Positions 1-5,796 of a stretch of 12,043 bases of DNA are shown here, piece after piece. Numbering within the stretch: position 1 is the first letter of the stretch; each line of letters begins with the position of its first letter. The DNA lies in NCBI GenBank assembly GCA_021795795.1, contig JAJYPA010000224.1, positions 1-12,043 of the forward strand, given 5' to 3'. This stretch comes from Pseudomonadota bacterium. GTDB taxonomy: Bacteria > Pseudomonadota > Gammaproteobacteria > Halothiobacillales > Halothiobacillaceae. Under the pieces are notes generated by a model. The model was given only the letters and a program-made list of their open reading frames with translations. It did no database searches and had not been told where the DNA came from. Made by a program: the position numbers and the translations under genes.

Positions 1-346
1 CAATGGTCATAGCCAACCCCCTTTCATCCCGATGCAGACGCAGTTTTCCGGACTTTTCCATGCGCGTGAGCATGGAGCGCACCACAGCATCCCCGGCGCG
101 TACCGCACGCACCACCTCCTGCACATCTCGAATACCAGACTCCACGGCTTTCTCGATACGATCCGGCAAGCGTCCCCCATCAAACCGGGGGGCTGCACCC
201 CGGCAAGGTGTTGCGTCCCCGCAGGGGGATGCACCTCGAGATGGAATTTCATCGCGCCGATAGGGGTGTGGCGGGATATAATCTTCTCTGGGACCGCTAG
301 GCAATCCGGCAGGGCGAGCACGGATGGAACTCTCCAAAGGATTCAT
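1..346 (-). CDS. Partial hypothetical protein with hexapeptide repeats and helical, winged-helix-like C-terminal part
   Basis: The reading frame is open from the ATG at 344-346 to the left edge (115 codons visible, no stop), so the C terminus is missing. The ATG overlaps the stop of the upstream HAD gene as ATGA, which supports translational coupling, and a G-rich ribosome-site-like run ends just before it. Residues 1-35 are Pro/Arg-rich and look disordered. Residues about 36-55 are three degenerate six-residue repeats (GASPCG, DATPCR, GAAPRF) encoded by 18-bp units. The following part (DRIEKAVESGIRDVQEVVRAVRAG, then SMLTRMEKSGKLRLHRD) is predicted helical, and the end resembles a winged-helix recognition helix and wing. 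That likeness is only an impression and no family is recognised. Frames overlapping here on either strand look like shadows. Confidence 0.6.
   Translation of the reverse strand, partial: MNPLESSIRARPAGLPSGPREDYIPPHPYRRDEIPSRGASPCGDATPCRGAAPRFDGGRLPDRIEKAVESGIRDVQEVVRAVRAGDAVVRSMLTRMEKSGKLRLHRDERGLAMTI
185..235 (-). repeat. Degenerate 18-bp repeat units inside the partial leftmost gene
   Basis: About 50 bp can be divided into units of 18 bp (218-235, 200-217 and a partial 185-199). At the protein level they give GASPCG, DATPCR and GAAPRF. They share the G/A-x-P-C pattern of the units at 354-389 but are more diverged at the DNA level. Confidence 0.45.
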
Positions 347-987
347 GCCGCCCCCTTGCAGGGTGCAAGCCCTTCGCGGGGTGCAAGCCTTCCCGTTCGC
401 CACAGTAACTGTTCCACCAGCACCGGGAAATCCATCGGATCGTCGATAACCGTCACCCCATGATCCGGGGCTTCCAAGCCTTTGTAACCGCGATCCAGCA
501 ACACGGACAACAAGACCGAACTGACAGCCATGCTGGCGGCAGCCCTGCTAGCGTTGGCCGGATGATCGTCGAGGAACGCCACGGCACCCAGGTCGCGCAA
601 CACGTTGGCCTTAGCGCTGGCTGGTGCTGCATGTCCGACGCAAATAATGCGACCGGACGGAATCAACCCGGCAAGACTCTCCGCCCGGGCGACGCGATGC
701 TGCACATCAATGCTGGTTACCGCCCAGACCGTGCAGCCCAAATCCTCCAACGCATAGATCAGGTCCGCCGCATGGTTATACAGGGGCAGGCGGAACCACT
801 CATCGTCGTGATAGTTCCGCCAAACCGCGTCACATTCCTGCCAAGTCAGCCCGTACCGCGTCCGTAGCTGGTGATCCTCGTTGATCTGCGGGATGGCCCG
901 GCCAAGCGTATGCTCCGCGCATTGCCGCCAGTGCGCATCGAAATCGGTCAGAACACCATCCACATCCAAAGCAATAATCCGGTTCAT
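343..987 (-). CDS. HAD-superfamily hydrolase, possibly a nucleotidase
   Basis: A 214-aa protein with the four HAD landmarks: motif I DVDGVLTDFD at residues 8-17 (nucleophile D8, acid/base D10), motif II Thr/Ser at 91-92 (VTSID), a candidate motif III Lys at 126, and motif IV DD at 140-141 (FLDDHP). These imply Mg2+-dependent phosphate-ester hydrolysis in the cytoplasm. The extended DVDGVLTDF motif and the short cap between motifs I and II resemble 5'(3')-deoxyribonucleotidase-like HADs often carried by phages, but the substrate cannot be read from sequence. The start is set by AAGGAG five bases upstream of ATG. The last 14 residues (APREGLAPCKGAA region) come from two tandem 18-bp repeat units and are probably a late extension rather than part of the HAD fold. 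The stop overlaps the next start as ATGA. Confidence 0.85.
   Translation of the reverse strand: MNRIIALDVDGVLTDFDAHWRQCAEHTLGRAIPQINEDHQLRTRYGLTWQECDAVWRNYHDDEWFRLPLYNHAADLIYALEDLGCTVWAVTSIDVQHRVARAESLAGLIPSGRIICVGHAAPASAKANVLRDLGAVAFLDDHPANASRAAASMAVSSVLLSVLLDRGYKGLEAPDHGVTVIDDPMDFPVLVEQLLWRTGRLAPREGLAPCKGAA
354..389 (-). repeat. Two tandem 18-bp repeat units at the end of the HAD gene
   Basis: Two adjacent 18-bp units (372-389 and 354-371) both read GGCTTGCACCC followed by YGC and AAG/AGG on the minus strand. They encode GLAPRE and GLAPCK. The second unit ends in AAGGGGG just before the ATG at 346, so it may also act as the ribosome site for the next gene. A close relative lies at 5437-5460 and degenerate units at 185-235. 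Confidence 0.7.
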
Positions 988-1050
988 GTTGACTCCTTCG
1001 TTTCAACCAGCAACGAGTTTTCCATAAGCCCGCACAGTGGCATAGTCCAT

Positions 1051-1383
1051 TCATGGCTCAACAAAACGGTGCGAGCGAGATTGCTGATAAGACACTGACC
1101 AGTGCATATGTCTGACGATTCCATAAAATCCGACAAAACCCAACATCATAACCAAAGCAATAATCGCCATAACGGTAAATGCTGCATGGTTAAACTTTAA
1201 CTTTTCCATCCACGAACTTTTAGATACACCTAATTTCTTGTAGGCTTTTTTATAAAAATAATATACTACGAATGCCCCTAAAAACATGGTGCAGACAGAG
1301 AATAAAACCAGAATTATTTTATAATCATCATGGTTCATACCGAGATCGGTCCACAGGTGAATGGCGGCGTCATGAAAGATCAT
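1051..1383 (-). CDS. Small two-pass membrane protein
   Basis: A 110-aa protein with two clear hydrophobic segments at about residues 22-44 and 68-91. They are separated by a Lys-rich loop (KKAYKKLGVSKSSWMEKLK) that should lie in the cytoplasm by the positive-inside rule. The chosen ATG at 1381-1383 lies inside the end of the upstream gene, ten bases after an AAGGAG. A second possible start is Met16 at 1336-1338. The gene is visibly more AT-rich than its neighbours, with runs of A and T around 1190-1330, so it may have a separate origin. No family is recognised. Small membrane proteins in phage accessory operons include superinfection-exclusion factors and holin-like proteins, but nothing here decides between these. 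Confidence 0.7.
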   Translation of the reverse strand: MIFHDAAIHLWTDLGMNHDDYKIILVLFSVCTMFLGAFVVYYFYKKAYKKLGVSKSSWMEKLKFNHAAFTVMAIIALVMMLGFVGFYGIVRHMHWSVSYQQSRSHRFVEP

Positions 1384-1861
1384 TTTGGTGGGTCTCCTTT
1401 ACGGATTTTCGATAAGCCTGCACAACAATCTCGTCGATGTTCTGTCCGTTTTGATGCAGCATCATGGCGAAGTTTGCTACATCCACTGGATCGCCCTTTT
1501 CCAGGTGTTCCATCAGCAGGTAGGTCAGGTGGGCGGCGGATGCCGTCTGCCATCCGTTACGCCTCTTTTCTTCACGGGAGCGACGCATTTTGGCTTTCAT
1601 CGCTTCTGCAAAACGGTCAATGGCAAGATCGTCTGGGTGTTCGTTTTTTTCGGATAAAATCCGATACATTAGTTCCCGCACCAGTTCGCTTTTCCGCGCA
1701 GTACGAGTGTTAATAACATCGTCTGGTAACGATACTTGCAATTCCGACGCCGCTTTTTTAATGGCACATAACGGTCCATCCGCTTGTTTGTCGCTTGCGG
1801 GCAGCCCATCAAAAATTTCTATCGCCCTACTCAACAACTGCTCACGATCATGTGCTTGCAT
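1370..1861 (-). CDS. Hypothetical helical protein, 163 aa
   Basis: The start is the ATG at 1859-1861, with AGGAGG six bases upstream. A GTG directly before it is an alternative. It overlaps the end of the DUF5131 gene by 14 bp, which indicates co-translation. The sequence is soluble and largely helical. A strongly basic stretch in the middle (AMKAKMRRSREEKRRNGW, about residues 88-105) is followed by an amphipathic segment with HLTYLLMEHLEKGDPVDVANF. The basic stretch could bind nucleic acid; that is inference only. No catalytic motif or Cys cluster is seen and I recognise no family. Confidence 0.75.
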   Translation of the reverse strand: MQAHDREQLLSRAIEIFDGLPASDKQADGPLCAIKKAASELQVSLPDDVINTRTARKSELVRELMYRILSEKNEHPDDLAIDRFAEAMKAKMRRSREEKRRNGWQTASAAHLTYLLMEHLEKGDPVDVANFAMMLHQNGQNIDEIVVQAYRKSVKETHQNDLS

Positions 1862-2798
1862 CACTTGCCTCCTTCGGCCACTCCCGAACCCGCAAATCTT
1901 CCGGCCACTCGTTTATGTCCGCACCAGCACGATCTTTCAGGTGACCAAAATCATAGGTTTTGGCTTCGGTATGCGGCGCAAGGACACCGAACAGCCCGTC
2001 CTCCGGGCCGACAAAAGCGGCACCCAACTGCTTCATGAAGAAGGGGACACCAGCGCCTACGCAATCATCGCGCAACTTTCTGGCCCATTCGGCACGCATA
2101 ATTCTGGATTGCAAGCCCGACTCGCCACCGCAGACGATCCAGTCCAATTTCGGCGTATCTGGCCCGATTCCGCCACCAGGACGCAAAGGCCCGGACATGC
2201 CTACGGGAACTTCTGCTAGGTCAATGGGACCGATTAGCGGTTCTGCGCTGATCCAGCGCACGGCAGCAGGGGCTTGTAGCAACAACGGGATGCGCTCATC
2301 CGCAGTTACCTGGTCCTCCACCGATACACCCATCCAGACGTTGGGCAGGGGCCATTCCAGCACGCCAAAGTTACCAGCGCTAACTTGAGGCATGGCCACA
2401 TCGCCAATCAGGTCTTCGCGTTTCTTCATGCTTAGATAATCGCGCATCCGATCCGGGCGCTTAGTGAGCACCTGAAACGTGTGTTTTTCCGCCAGCGCCA
2501 TGACCGCGAACACCTTGTCGATGAATGCGTCCGGCACGTCCTCATGGAACAGATCGGACATGCTGTTGACGAAGATCATGCGCGGCTTTTTCCACCGTAA
2601 GGGCTGATCCAGACGGTCTTCGTGGCAGGTTACATCCGTAAATGCACGGCCATAGTAAGATTTGGCATTCGGGTTGGCGGAAAGCCGGCCCCATTCGCGC
2701 TCCGCGTAGCAATTTTTGCAGCCCTGCGAAACCTTGGAGCATCCGGTTATCGGGTTCCAGGTGCTGTTGGTCCAGGCGATGCCCGTTTTGTCACTCAT
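1848..2798 (-). CDS. DUF5131 family protein (phage Gp37/Gp68-like)
   Basis: A 316-aa protein that opens with the family signature SDKTGIAWTNSTWNPITGC and then GCKNCYA. The Cys ligands are C20, C27 and C30 (C-x6-C-x2-C), an arrangement that resembles a radical-SAM Fe-S site. Further family-like segments are PRMIFVNSMSDLFHEDVP, FQVLTKRPDRM, NVWMGVSVEDQ, RWISAEPLIGPID, DWIVCGGESG and PFFMKQLG. The family is common in phages and mobile elements; its biochemical role is not settled as far as I know. The ORF is open further upstream to 2987, but the family-typical Met is at 2796-2798, overlapping the upstream Cys-protein stop by 8 bp, so I start it there. It is full length for the family and shows no lesion. 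Confidence 0.92.
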   Translation of the reverse strand: MSDKTGIAWTNSTWNPITGCSKVSQGCKNCYAEREWGRLSANPNAKSYYGRAFTDVTCHEDRLDQPLRWKKPRMIFVNSMSDLFHEDVPDAFIDKVFAVMALAEKHTFQVLTKRPDRMRDYLSMKKREDLIGDVAMPQVSAGNFGVLEWPLPNVWMGVSVEDQVTADERIPLLLQAPAAVRWISAEPLIGPIDLAEVPVGMSGPLRPGGGIGPDTPKLDWIVCGGESGLQSRIMRAEWARKLRDDCVGAGVPFFMKQLGAAFVGPEDGLFGVLAPHTEAKTYDFGHLKDRAGADINEWPEDLRVREWPKEASDAST

Positions 2799-3012
2799 GA
2801 CGGCAATCCGCTCCATAGGGCGTTTCCAAAAGCATCCGCGTTGCACCGGAGAGCGTCCGGTCTCCACGGTCCCAATCCTTGACTCGGTGAGCGCATTCAC
2901 TGCATACACCAAGGCCAGCCTTGTAATCGACACGCATCCACCAGCAACCATGCTCGCAAGCATGGAAATCGTTACAACCGCATTCAATGCAAGTTGCCAA
3001 TTCCCTGGTCAT
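2791..3012 (-). CDS. Small phage-type Cys-motif (zinc-binding) protein
   Basis: A 73-aa protein with C8-x2-C11-x-C13, C19, C23 and C37-x2-C40 (ATCIECGC, HACEHGCWW, GVCSEC). This Cys layout with a WW/W-x-VD core and GxGVCSEC is one I associate with small uncharacterised phage proteins; zinc binding is inferred from the paired CxxC motifs. The start is supported by a GGGAGG ribosome site in the segment that is duplicated near 3664. It sits directly before DUF5131 and overlaps it by 8 bp. Its N-terminal eleven residues recur, slightly changed, in the truncated ORF at 3581-3664. Confidence 0.85.
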   Translation of the reverse strand: MTRELATCIECGCNDFHACEHGCWWMRVDYKAGLGVCSECAHRVKDWDRGDRTLSGATRMLLETPYGADCRHE

Positions 3013-3030
3013 ATCAGCCCTCCCGCGACG
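2981..3030. repeat. Copy A of a ~50-bp imperfect direct repeat
   Basis: Positions 2981-3030 match 3633-3682 at 43 of 50 positions by hand alignment (mismatches at offsets 4, 23, 24, 29, 38, 39 and 49). The segment spans the ribosome site and first codons of the small Cys-motif gene and, upstream, a ten-codon fragment ending TSREG that echoes the SREN end of the gene at 3666-3851. It therefore looks like a duplicated gene junction. Confidence 0.8.
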
Positions 3031-3051
3031 TTAATGCTAATGGCATACGTT

Positions 3052-3576
3052 CTATTTCTTCCGTTTCCGATCGGCCTTGTGCTGTGGCCACGGCCCGCCG
3101 ATCTCATGTAGATCAATGCTGAATCCTCGCGTAGCCGGCGGTTCCATGCCAAGCACACGGTCCCAGGTTTCTTCCCGGCGTCCCCATTCCTTGCGAGATA
3201 TGCCGTTTGGTCGATCCGCGTTGTTCCAATAGCGATACTCGCTAACCAGCGGTTGTCGTACCCAGTGCCGAAACCACCGGTTGTGCTCGGTGAAGGCGAT
3301 GCCAAGGAATCGGTCACCGTCTGGAAAAAAGGTCAACTGAAAATCGGTGTCAACGCCCGGCGCACGGATGCCCTTGTCTACCGTCGCGGCCCGCAAATCC
3401 ATCCAGGTCATCCAGCCCTTTAACGGTTCCTCTGCAGTTCCGGTTTTTCGCAAAAAAGCATCGAGCATTTTTTGGCCTTCCGCTCTTATATACGGGCGAA
3501 AACCAATCACCGTATCCATCAATCGAGTGGCGGAATCGGTAGCAATGGAAAAGCCGTTATAGATTTTCGTGCTCAT
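3052..3576 (-). CDS. Hypothetical protein, 174 aa, bracketed by direct repeats
   Basis: The start is an ATG at 3574-3576 with AAGGATG five to six bases upstream. The protein is a Trp/Arg/Asp-rich soluble product with segments such as WMTWMDLRAATVDKG, FQLTFFPDGDRFLGIAF and WFRHWVRQPLVSEYRYW, and a basic tail ending DRKRKK. The large number of aromatic residues with alternating hydrophobics suggests a beta-rich core; this is inference. No family is recognised. It lies between two copies of a ~50-bp direct repeat (2981-3030 and 3633-3682), and its upstream neighbour is a truncated copy of its downstream neighbour, so it looks like a cargo gene gained by recombination at a gene junction. Confidence 0.75.
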   Translation of the reverse strand: MSTKIYNGFSIATDSATRLMDTVIGFRPYIRAEGQKMLDAFLRKTGTAEEPLKGWMTWMDLRAATVDKGIRAPGVDTDFQLTFFPDGDRFLGIAFTEHNRWFRHWVRQPLVSEYRYWNNADRPNGISRKEWGRREETWDRVLGMEPPATRGFSIDLHEIGGPWPQHKADRKRKK

Positions 3577-3580
3577 GGGT

Positions 3581-3664
3581 TCATCCTTGAAAAGCCGTTA
3601 GTCCATTATCTCGGCGCCGGCAACAACGGCGGCATGCAATGCAAGTTGCCAATTGACTGGACAT
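3581..3664 (-). pseudogene. Truncated copy of the small Cys-motif gene (27 codons)
   Basis: The ATG at 3662-3664 opens MSSQLATCIAC, which matches MTRELATCIEC at the start of the gene at 2791-3012. After that the reading continues as an unrelated Arg/Cys-rich tail and stops at 3581. Upstream GGGAGA and sequence lie in copy B of the direct repeat. It begins one base after the stop of the gene at 3666 and ends four bases before the 174-aa gene. It is most simply a 5' remnant left by a duplication or insertion. A functional short peptide cannot be excluded. Confidence 0.6.
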
Positions 3665-3682
3665 ATCAGTTCTCCCGCGATG
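3633..3682. repeat. Copy B of the ~50-bp imperfect direct repeat
   Basis: Partner of 2981-3030, in the same orientation and about 650 bp away. It covers the last codons of the gene at 3666-3851 (ending SREN, stop) and the first codons of the truncated Cys ORF. Together the two copies bracket the 174-aa gene. Confidence 0.8.
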
Positions 3683-3851
3683 CTGATTCATCGCCGAAAA
3701 GACGCCGCTGCAATCGCCTTTGTGCCTCCAAAATAGCTTCCAGACGATCCGCCAGCCGCTCCAATTGCTGCGCTTCTCGTTTCGTTGCGCATGCTCTGGC
3801 GTAGCCCCTGGCGCGCAAAATCAGGGAAGCACTGGGTAATACACGGGTCAT
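3666..3851 (-). CDS. Small basic helical protein, 61 aa
   Basis: The ATG at 3849-3851 is preferred over an in-frame ATG six bases earlier because AAGGAG is seven bases from the former and only one from the latter. It forms an ATGA overlap with the zinc-ribbon gene. Residues about 20-50 (KREAQQLERLADRLEAILEAQRRLQRRLFG) have a heptad-like spacing of Leu/Ile and many Arg/Glu, so a coiled coil or helical hairpin is likely. No family is recognised. Its 3' end lies in the duplicated 50-bp repeat. Confidence 0.75.
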   Translation of the reverse strand: MTRVLPSASLILRARGYARACATKREAQQLERLADRLEAILEAQRRLQRRLFGDESASREN

Positions 3852-4132
3852 TGGCATGCTCCTTCTTTGTGCGACAGCAACCGCATCATCTCCGACATGG
3901 ACATGGCATCCAGACTGAATGCGTGTGCCCAATCCTGGGTGTACCCGCAATCCGGGCATACCCATCCCTCTTTGGTGGCCAACAGACAGCCAGTGTCATG
4001 GCCGTTATCGTGATGCGGTACCTCACCGCGATGCGGGCAGGTATAGGGGTGACCGTACAACTCCCCGCGTTGCAGGCGGTTTAGCGTTTCGATCTGTTCC
4101 GGCGTCCAGGGCGACCTGATGAGTGTTGTCAT
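3848..4132 (-). CDS. Phage-type zinc-ribbon protein, 94 aa
   Basis: The sequence opens with PWTPEQIETLNRLQ and then has YTCPHRGEVPHHDNG, GCLLATKEGWVCPDCGYTQDWAHAF. C32/H34, the His cluster at 40-45, and C59-x2-C62 are likely metal ligands. This arrangement, with T-x-GWVC-x-xC-x-YTQDWAH, is one I recognise as a small conserved protein of many tailed phages, with no established function. The ATG at 4130-4132 lies directly after the apparent stop of the upstream frameshifted gene at 4134. The frame is also open upstream without a stop to the ATG at 4336, so a 162-aa fusion is formally possible, but the extra region looks non-coding in this frame. Confidence 0.85.
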   Translation of the reverse strand: MTTLIRSPWTPEQIETLNRLQRGELYGHPYTCPHRGEVPHHDNGHDTGCLLATKEGWVCPDCGYTQDWAHAFSLDAMSMSEMMRLLSHKEGACQ

Positions 4133-4133
4133 G

Positions 4134-4336
4134 TCAGGCCACCCGGATGGGGGTGCTCCCCGCAAGAGAGAGGTCATCCCAATGTGCGGCATCCACCTCG
4201 AAGTACGAGGGCGCGCATTCCGCCAGACGGTCTTTCCAGACTTGACGCAGGCGCATCGCACCGTCCAGGTCTTGGCGCAATTCCTGAATGACCACACCAG
4301 CTTGTCGATTTCCTTTTGCAGTTCCGATCCATTCAT
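4134..4336 (-). pseudogene. Small coiled-coil gene apparently split by a one-base frameshift
   Basis: An ATG at 4334-4336 with AAGGAG eight bases upstream starts MNGSELQKEIDKLV in one frame. After about codon 14 the coding-like sequence moves to another frame: VVIQELRQDLDGAMRLRQVW, then KDRLAEC, EVDAAHWDDLSLAG and a TGA at 4134, two bases before the next ATG. The span is 203 bp, so joining the halves needs one extra base, near 4294-4298. Joined, it would be a ~67-aa helical protein that fits the tight packing of the operon. Alternatives are a sequencing error, a real deletion, recoding, or a separate start at a TTG (4371-4373) or GTG in the second frame. The frame from 4336 otherwise runs on into the zinc-ribbon gene. 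Confidence 0.5.
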
Positions 4337-4392
4337 GGCGAAATCTCCTTGTACTGAAACCTGCAACCGTCAACGTAATATTTCCTTCTTAG

Positions 4393-4611
4393 TCAGCCAT
4401 ACAACTTATCGCAAGCGGCAATCGCCAGATCAATAATCCCGTCTTTTTCGATAATGTCGGCCTCAACGATGTTCACTTCTTCACCTTCGATTACAGCATC
4501 ACAGCCGCCAGACGTGTCATGATCGAGTACAATAACGCGATCATCGGCGTCCAGACCGTATACACATGAAACCGAACCATCCCGGATACTAATAACGATG
4601 TTGCGTGCCAT
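4393..4611 (-). CDS. Small acidic protein, 72 aa
   Basis: The ATG at 4609-4611 has AAAGGAG seven bases upstream and is preferred over upstream in-frame starts. The sequence (MARNIVISIRDGSVSCVYG, then DADDRVIVLDHDTSGGC, EGEEVNIVEADII) is strongly acidic, with alternating hydrophobic residues that suggest a small beta-sheet protein. Charge and size resemble those of DNA-mimic or inhibitor proteins of phages, but that is only a resemblance. No family is recognised. Confidence 0.8.
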   Translation of the reverse strand: MARNIVISIRDGSVSCVYGLDADDRVIVLDHDTSGGCDAVIEGEEVNIVEADIIEKDGIIDLAIAACDKLYG

Positions 4612-4649
4612 GTTTGTTCTCCTTTTGAGATAAGTCATACCGGCAATTC

Positions 4650-4850
4650 TCAATCCACTTCCCTATCATCCACGGGACAGCCGTGCGCATGGCGCGTCCC
4701 CCATACCCACCTTTTAACGCTGGTGCTTCGGTATCCGCGTCCCTGCGTAAAAGAGCCAGGGTTAGGGCGCGGCCAGTAACAGGGCTTTTTGAGGCAGTCC
4801 CGGTCACACACATCGACCCTTTCTTTGAGTTCTTTATCTTTGATTTTCAC
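4650..4850 (-). CDS. Small Cys-containing basic protein, 66 aa (GTG start)
   Basis: A GTG at 4848-4850, preceded by AGAGG five bases upstream, starts a product with a charged N terminus (MKIKDKELKERVD), Cys residues at 15, 19 and 24 (VCDRDCLKKPCYW) and C58 near the end. The C-x3-C-x4-C spacing could be half of a metal site. The rest is Arg/Gly/Trp-rich without recognisable motifs. It fits the gap between the flanking genes and the same strand, but the non-ATG start and absence of a family make it a moderate call. Confidence 0.5.
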   Translation of the reverse strand: MKIKDKELKERVDVCDRDCLKKPCYWPRPNPGSFTQGRGYRSTSVKRWVWGTRHAHGCPVDDREVD

Positions 4851-4914
4851 AGTTGCCTCTGTTCAACCCATAACCAGCCATCCCGCCATATCTGTAGAAA
4901 GGCGCGTGACCAAC

Positions 4915-5094
4915 TCAATCTTCCGTTCGTCTTGCGCTGGTCCTCATTAAGGATTTATCATTAATCCAGAAGTTCTTTTTATTTTCATCGATATAAAGAC
5001 TAATGATCGCGGCCAACCGTTCAACCGCGATTTTATGACTTGACTGCGAACGTTTTTTGCCGCGTTGTCCATTGTGTTTTTTTGTGCTCATCAT
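4915..5094 (-). CDS. Small basic protein, 59 aa
   Basis: AAGGAG lies five bases before an ATG at 5092-5094 and eight bases before a second ATG at 5089-5091. The product starts MMSTKKHNGQRGKKRSQSSH, a Lys/Arg-rich tail that could touch nucleic acid. An amphipathic helix KIAVERLAAIISLYIDENKK and NFWINDKSLMRTSARR follow. The stop is at 4915. It overlaps the 3' end of the membrane-anchored gene at 5033-5425 by 62 bp in another frame, unusually long for this operon. The good ribosome site argues that it is translated. Confidence 0.6.
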   Translation of the reverse strand: MMSTKKHNGQRGKKRSQSSHKIAVERLAAIISLYIDENKKNFWINDKSLMRTSARRTED

Positions 5095-5425
5095 TTACTC
5101 TCCTTATCAACCGTAGAGACATCCCTGCCCGTTTTGGCGAGCCAGCAAACTCTCCAAAAGCGACATTCTTCCTGAAAGCTCCGTCATCCTGGGGTAAAAT
5201 TTCATTCAGCCTTTCCCAAAACCTTGCCGTCCAGACGAACGCTGCCCGCCGCACTCGTTCCACGGCCTCGACGAAAAAGGCCACTTCCATCCGGGTCCGC
5301 TCGGCCACTTCCCGCGACTCGCCAGACTCATGCAGCGCGTCAAACAGGGGACGCGGGCGCTCGGTGACAGCGACAGTCGCCTTCACCGCCACCATCAGCA
5401 TGAACAGCATCCAGATCATCCTCAT
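5033..5425 (-). CDS. Membrane-anchored or secreted hypothetical protein, 130 aa
   Basis: The ATG at 5423-5425 overlaps the upstream stop as ATGA and has GGGAGG five bases upstream, part of it inside an 18-bp-family repeat. The N terminus MRMIWMLFMLMVAVKATVAV is a single short hydrophobic segment, either an uncleaved signal anchor or a signal peptide. The rest is mainly helical and charged (AERTRMEVAFFVEAVERVRR, then FWERLNEILPQDD), ending in a basic region. The topology would place the helical domain outside the membrane if N-in; this is inference. No family is recognised. The last 62 bp overlap the next gene. Confidence 0.65.
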   Translation of the reverse strand: MRMIWMLFMLMVAVKATVAVTERPRPLFDALHESGESREVAERTRMEVAFFVEAVERVRRAAFVWTARFWERLNEILPQDDGAFRKNVAFGEFAGSPKRAGMSLRLIRRVNDEHKKTQWTTRQKTFAVKS

Positions 5426-5577
5426 CGAATCCTCCCCCTTGGCAGGGTGCAACCCTCGCGCAACTGAAACTTTTCACCGTCCCAATGCGCCTCCCAACCC
5501 AATTCCTCGGCCATATGCCGTACCACCCGCGTGATCTCCGCCAGCGGCAAATCCGCGCCCACGATCTCAATGTGCAT
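5422..5577 (-). CDS. Small hypothetical protein, 51 aa
   Basis: The ATG at 5575-5577 has GGAG six bases upstream and overlaps the previous gene by 11 bp. The sequence MHIEIVGADLPLAEITRVVR, then HMAEELGWEAHWDGEKFQLREG, reads as a compact beta-alpha-beta fold. The last residues (GCTLPRGRIR) are encoded by the 18-bp-family repeat at 5437-5460, like the tail of the HAD gene. No family is recognised. The stop overlaps the next start as ATGA. Confidence 0.7.
   Translation of the reverse strand: MHIEIVGADLPLAEITRVVRHMAEELGWEAHWDGEKFQLREGCTLPRGRIR
5437..5460 (-). repeat. Third site of the 18-bp junction repeat
   Basis: The segment matches 354-379 except for single-base indels (CCTTGGCAGGGTGCAACCC versus CCTTGCAGGGTGCAAGCCC on the plus strand). 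As at 354-389, it lies at the 3' end of a gene immediately before an ATGA stop/start overlap and gives the A/G-rich run used as the next ribosome site. Confidence 0.65.
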
Positions 5578-5791
5578 GACTGTCTCCAGGCGTTTCCTGC
5601 AGGACATCCATCACGCCCTGCAACCGCTGGAGCTTCTTTTCGATCACCACCAACGCATCCAGCAGGTCCAGGGCATAGTCACCCAATAACGGATGATCCG
5701 CCGATACCAGGTTCTGCAAATCCTGATGCAGAAAATGCGCGGATTGCGTGGCCTTGATGACCGTTTCCCGGTCTTTATTCGTGTAGCTCAT
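5567..5791 (-). CDS. Small helical protein, 74 aa
   Basis: Two in-frame ATGs exist. The one at 5789-5791 is preferred because GAGAGG is nine bases upstream; the other, at 5798-5800, directly abuts that site. The product (MSYTNKDRETVIKATQSAHF, then LHQDLQNLV, DYALDLLDALVVIEKKLQRLQ) is almost entirely amphipathic helix with a heptad-like Leu/Ile pattern, so dimerisation is likely. No known motif is present. It follows the Cys-rich gene with an overlap near 5797. Confidence 0.75.
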   Translation of the reverse strand: MSYTNKDRETVIKATQSAHFLHQDLQNLVSADHPLLGDYALDLLDALVVIEKKLQRLQGVMDVLQETPGDSHAH

Positions 5792-5796
5792 GGGTG

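Noticed and set aside
7..321. A 104-codon minus-strand frame over the left edge
   Set aside because: The overlapping frame from the ATG at 346 has a coupled ATGA start and more protein-like helices, so this frame is its shadow.
2799..2987. The N-terminal extension of the DUF5131 frame up to 2987
   Set aside because: It overlaps the well-supported Cys-motif gene, and the family signature begins right after the Met at 2798.
3848..4366. A 172-codon reading frame extending the zinc-ribbon gene upstream to a TTG
   Set aside because: The extra N-terminal part is Cys/Arg/Trp-rich and shadow-like, while the alternative frame looks coding. The zinc-ribbon family start is at 4132.
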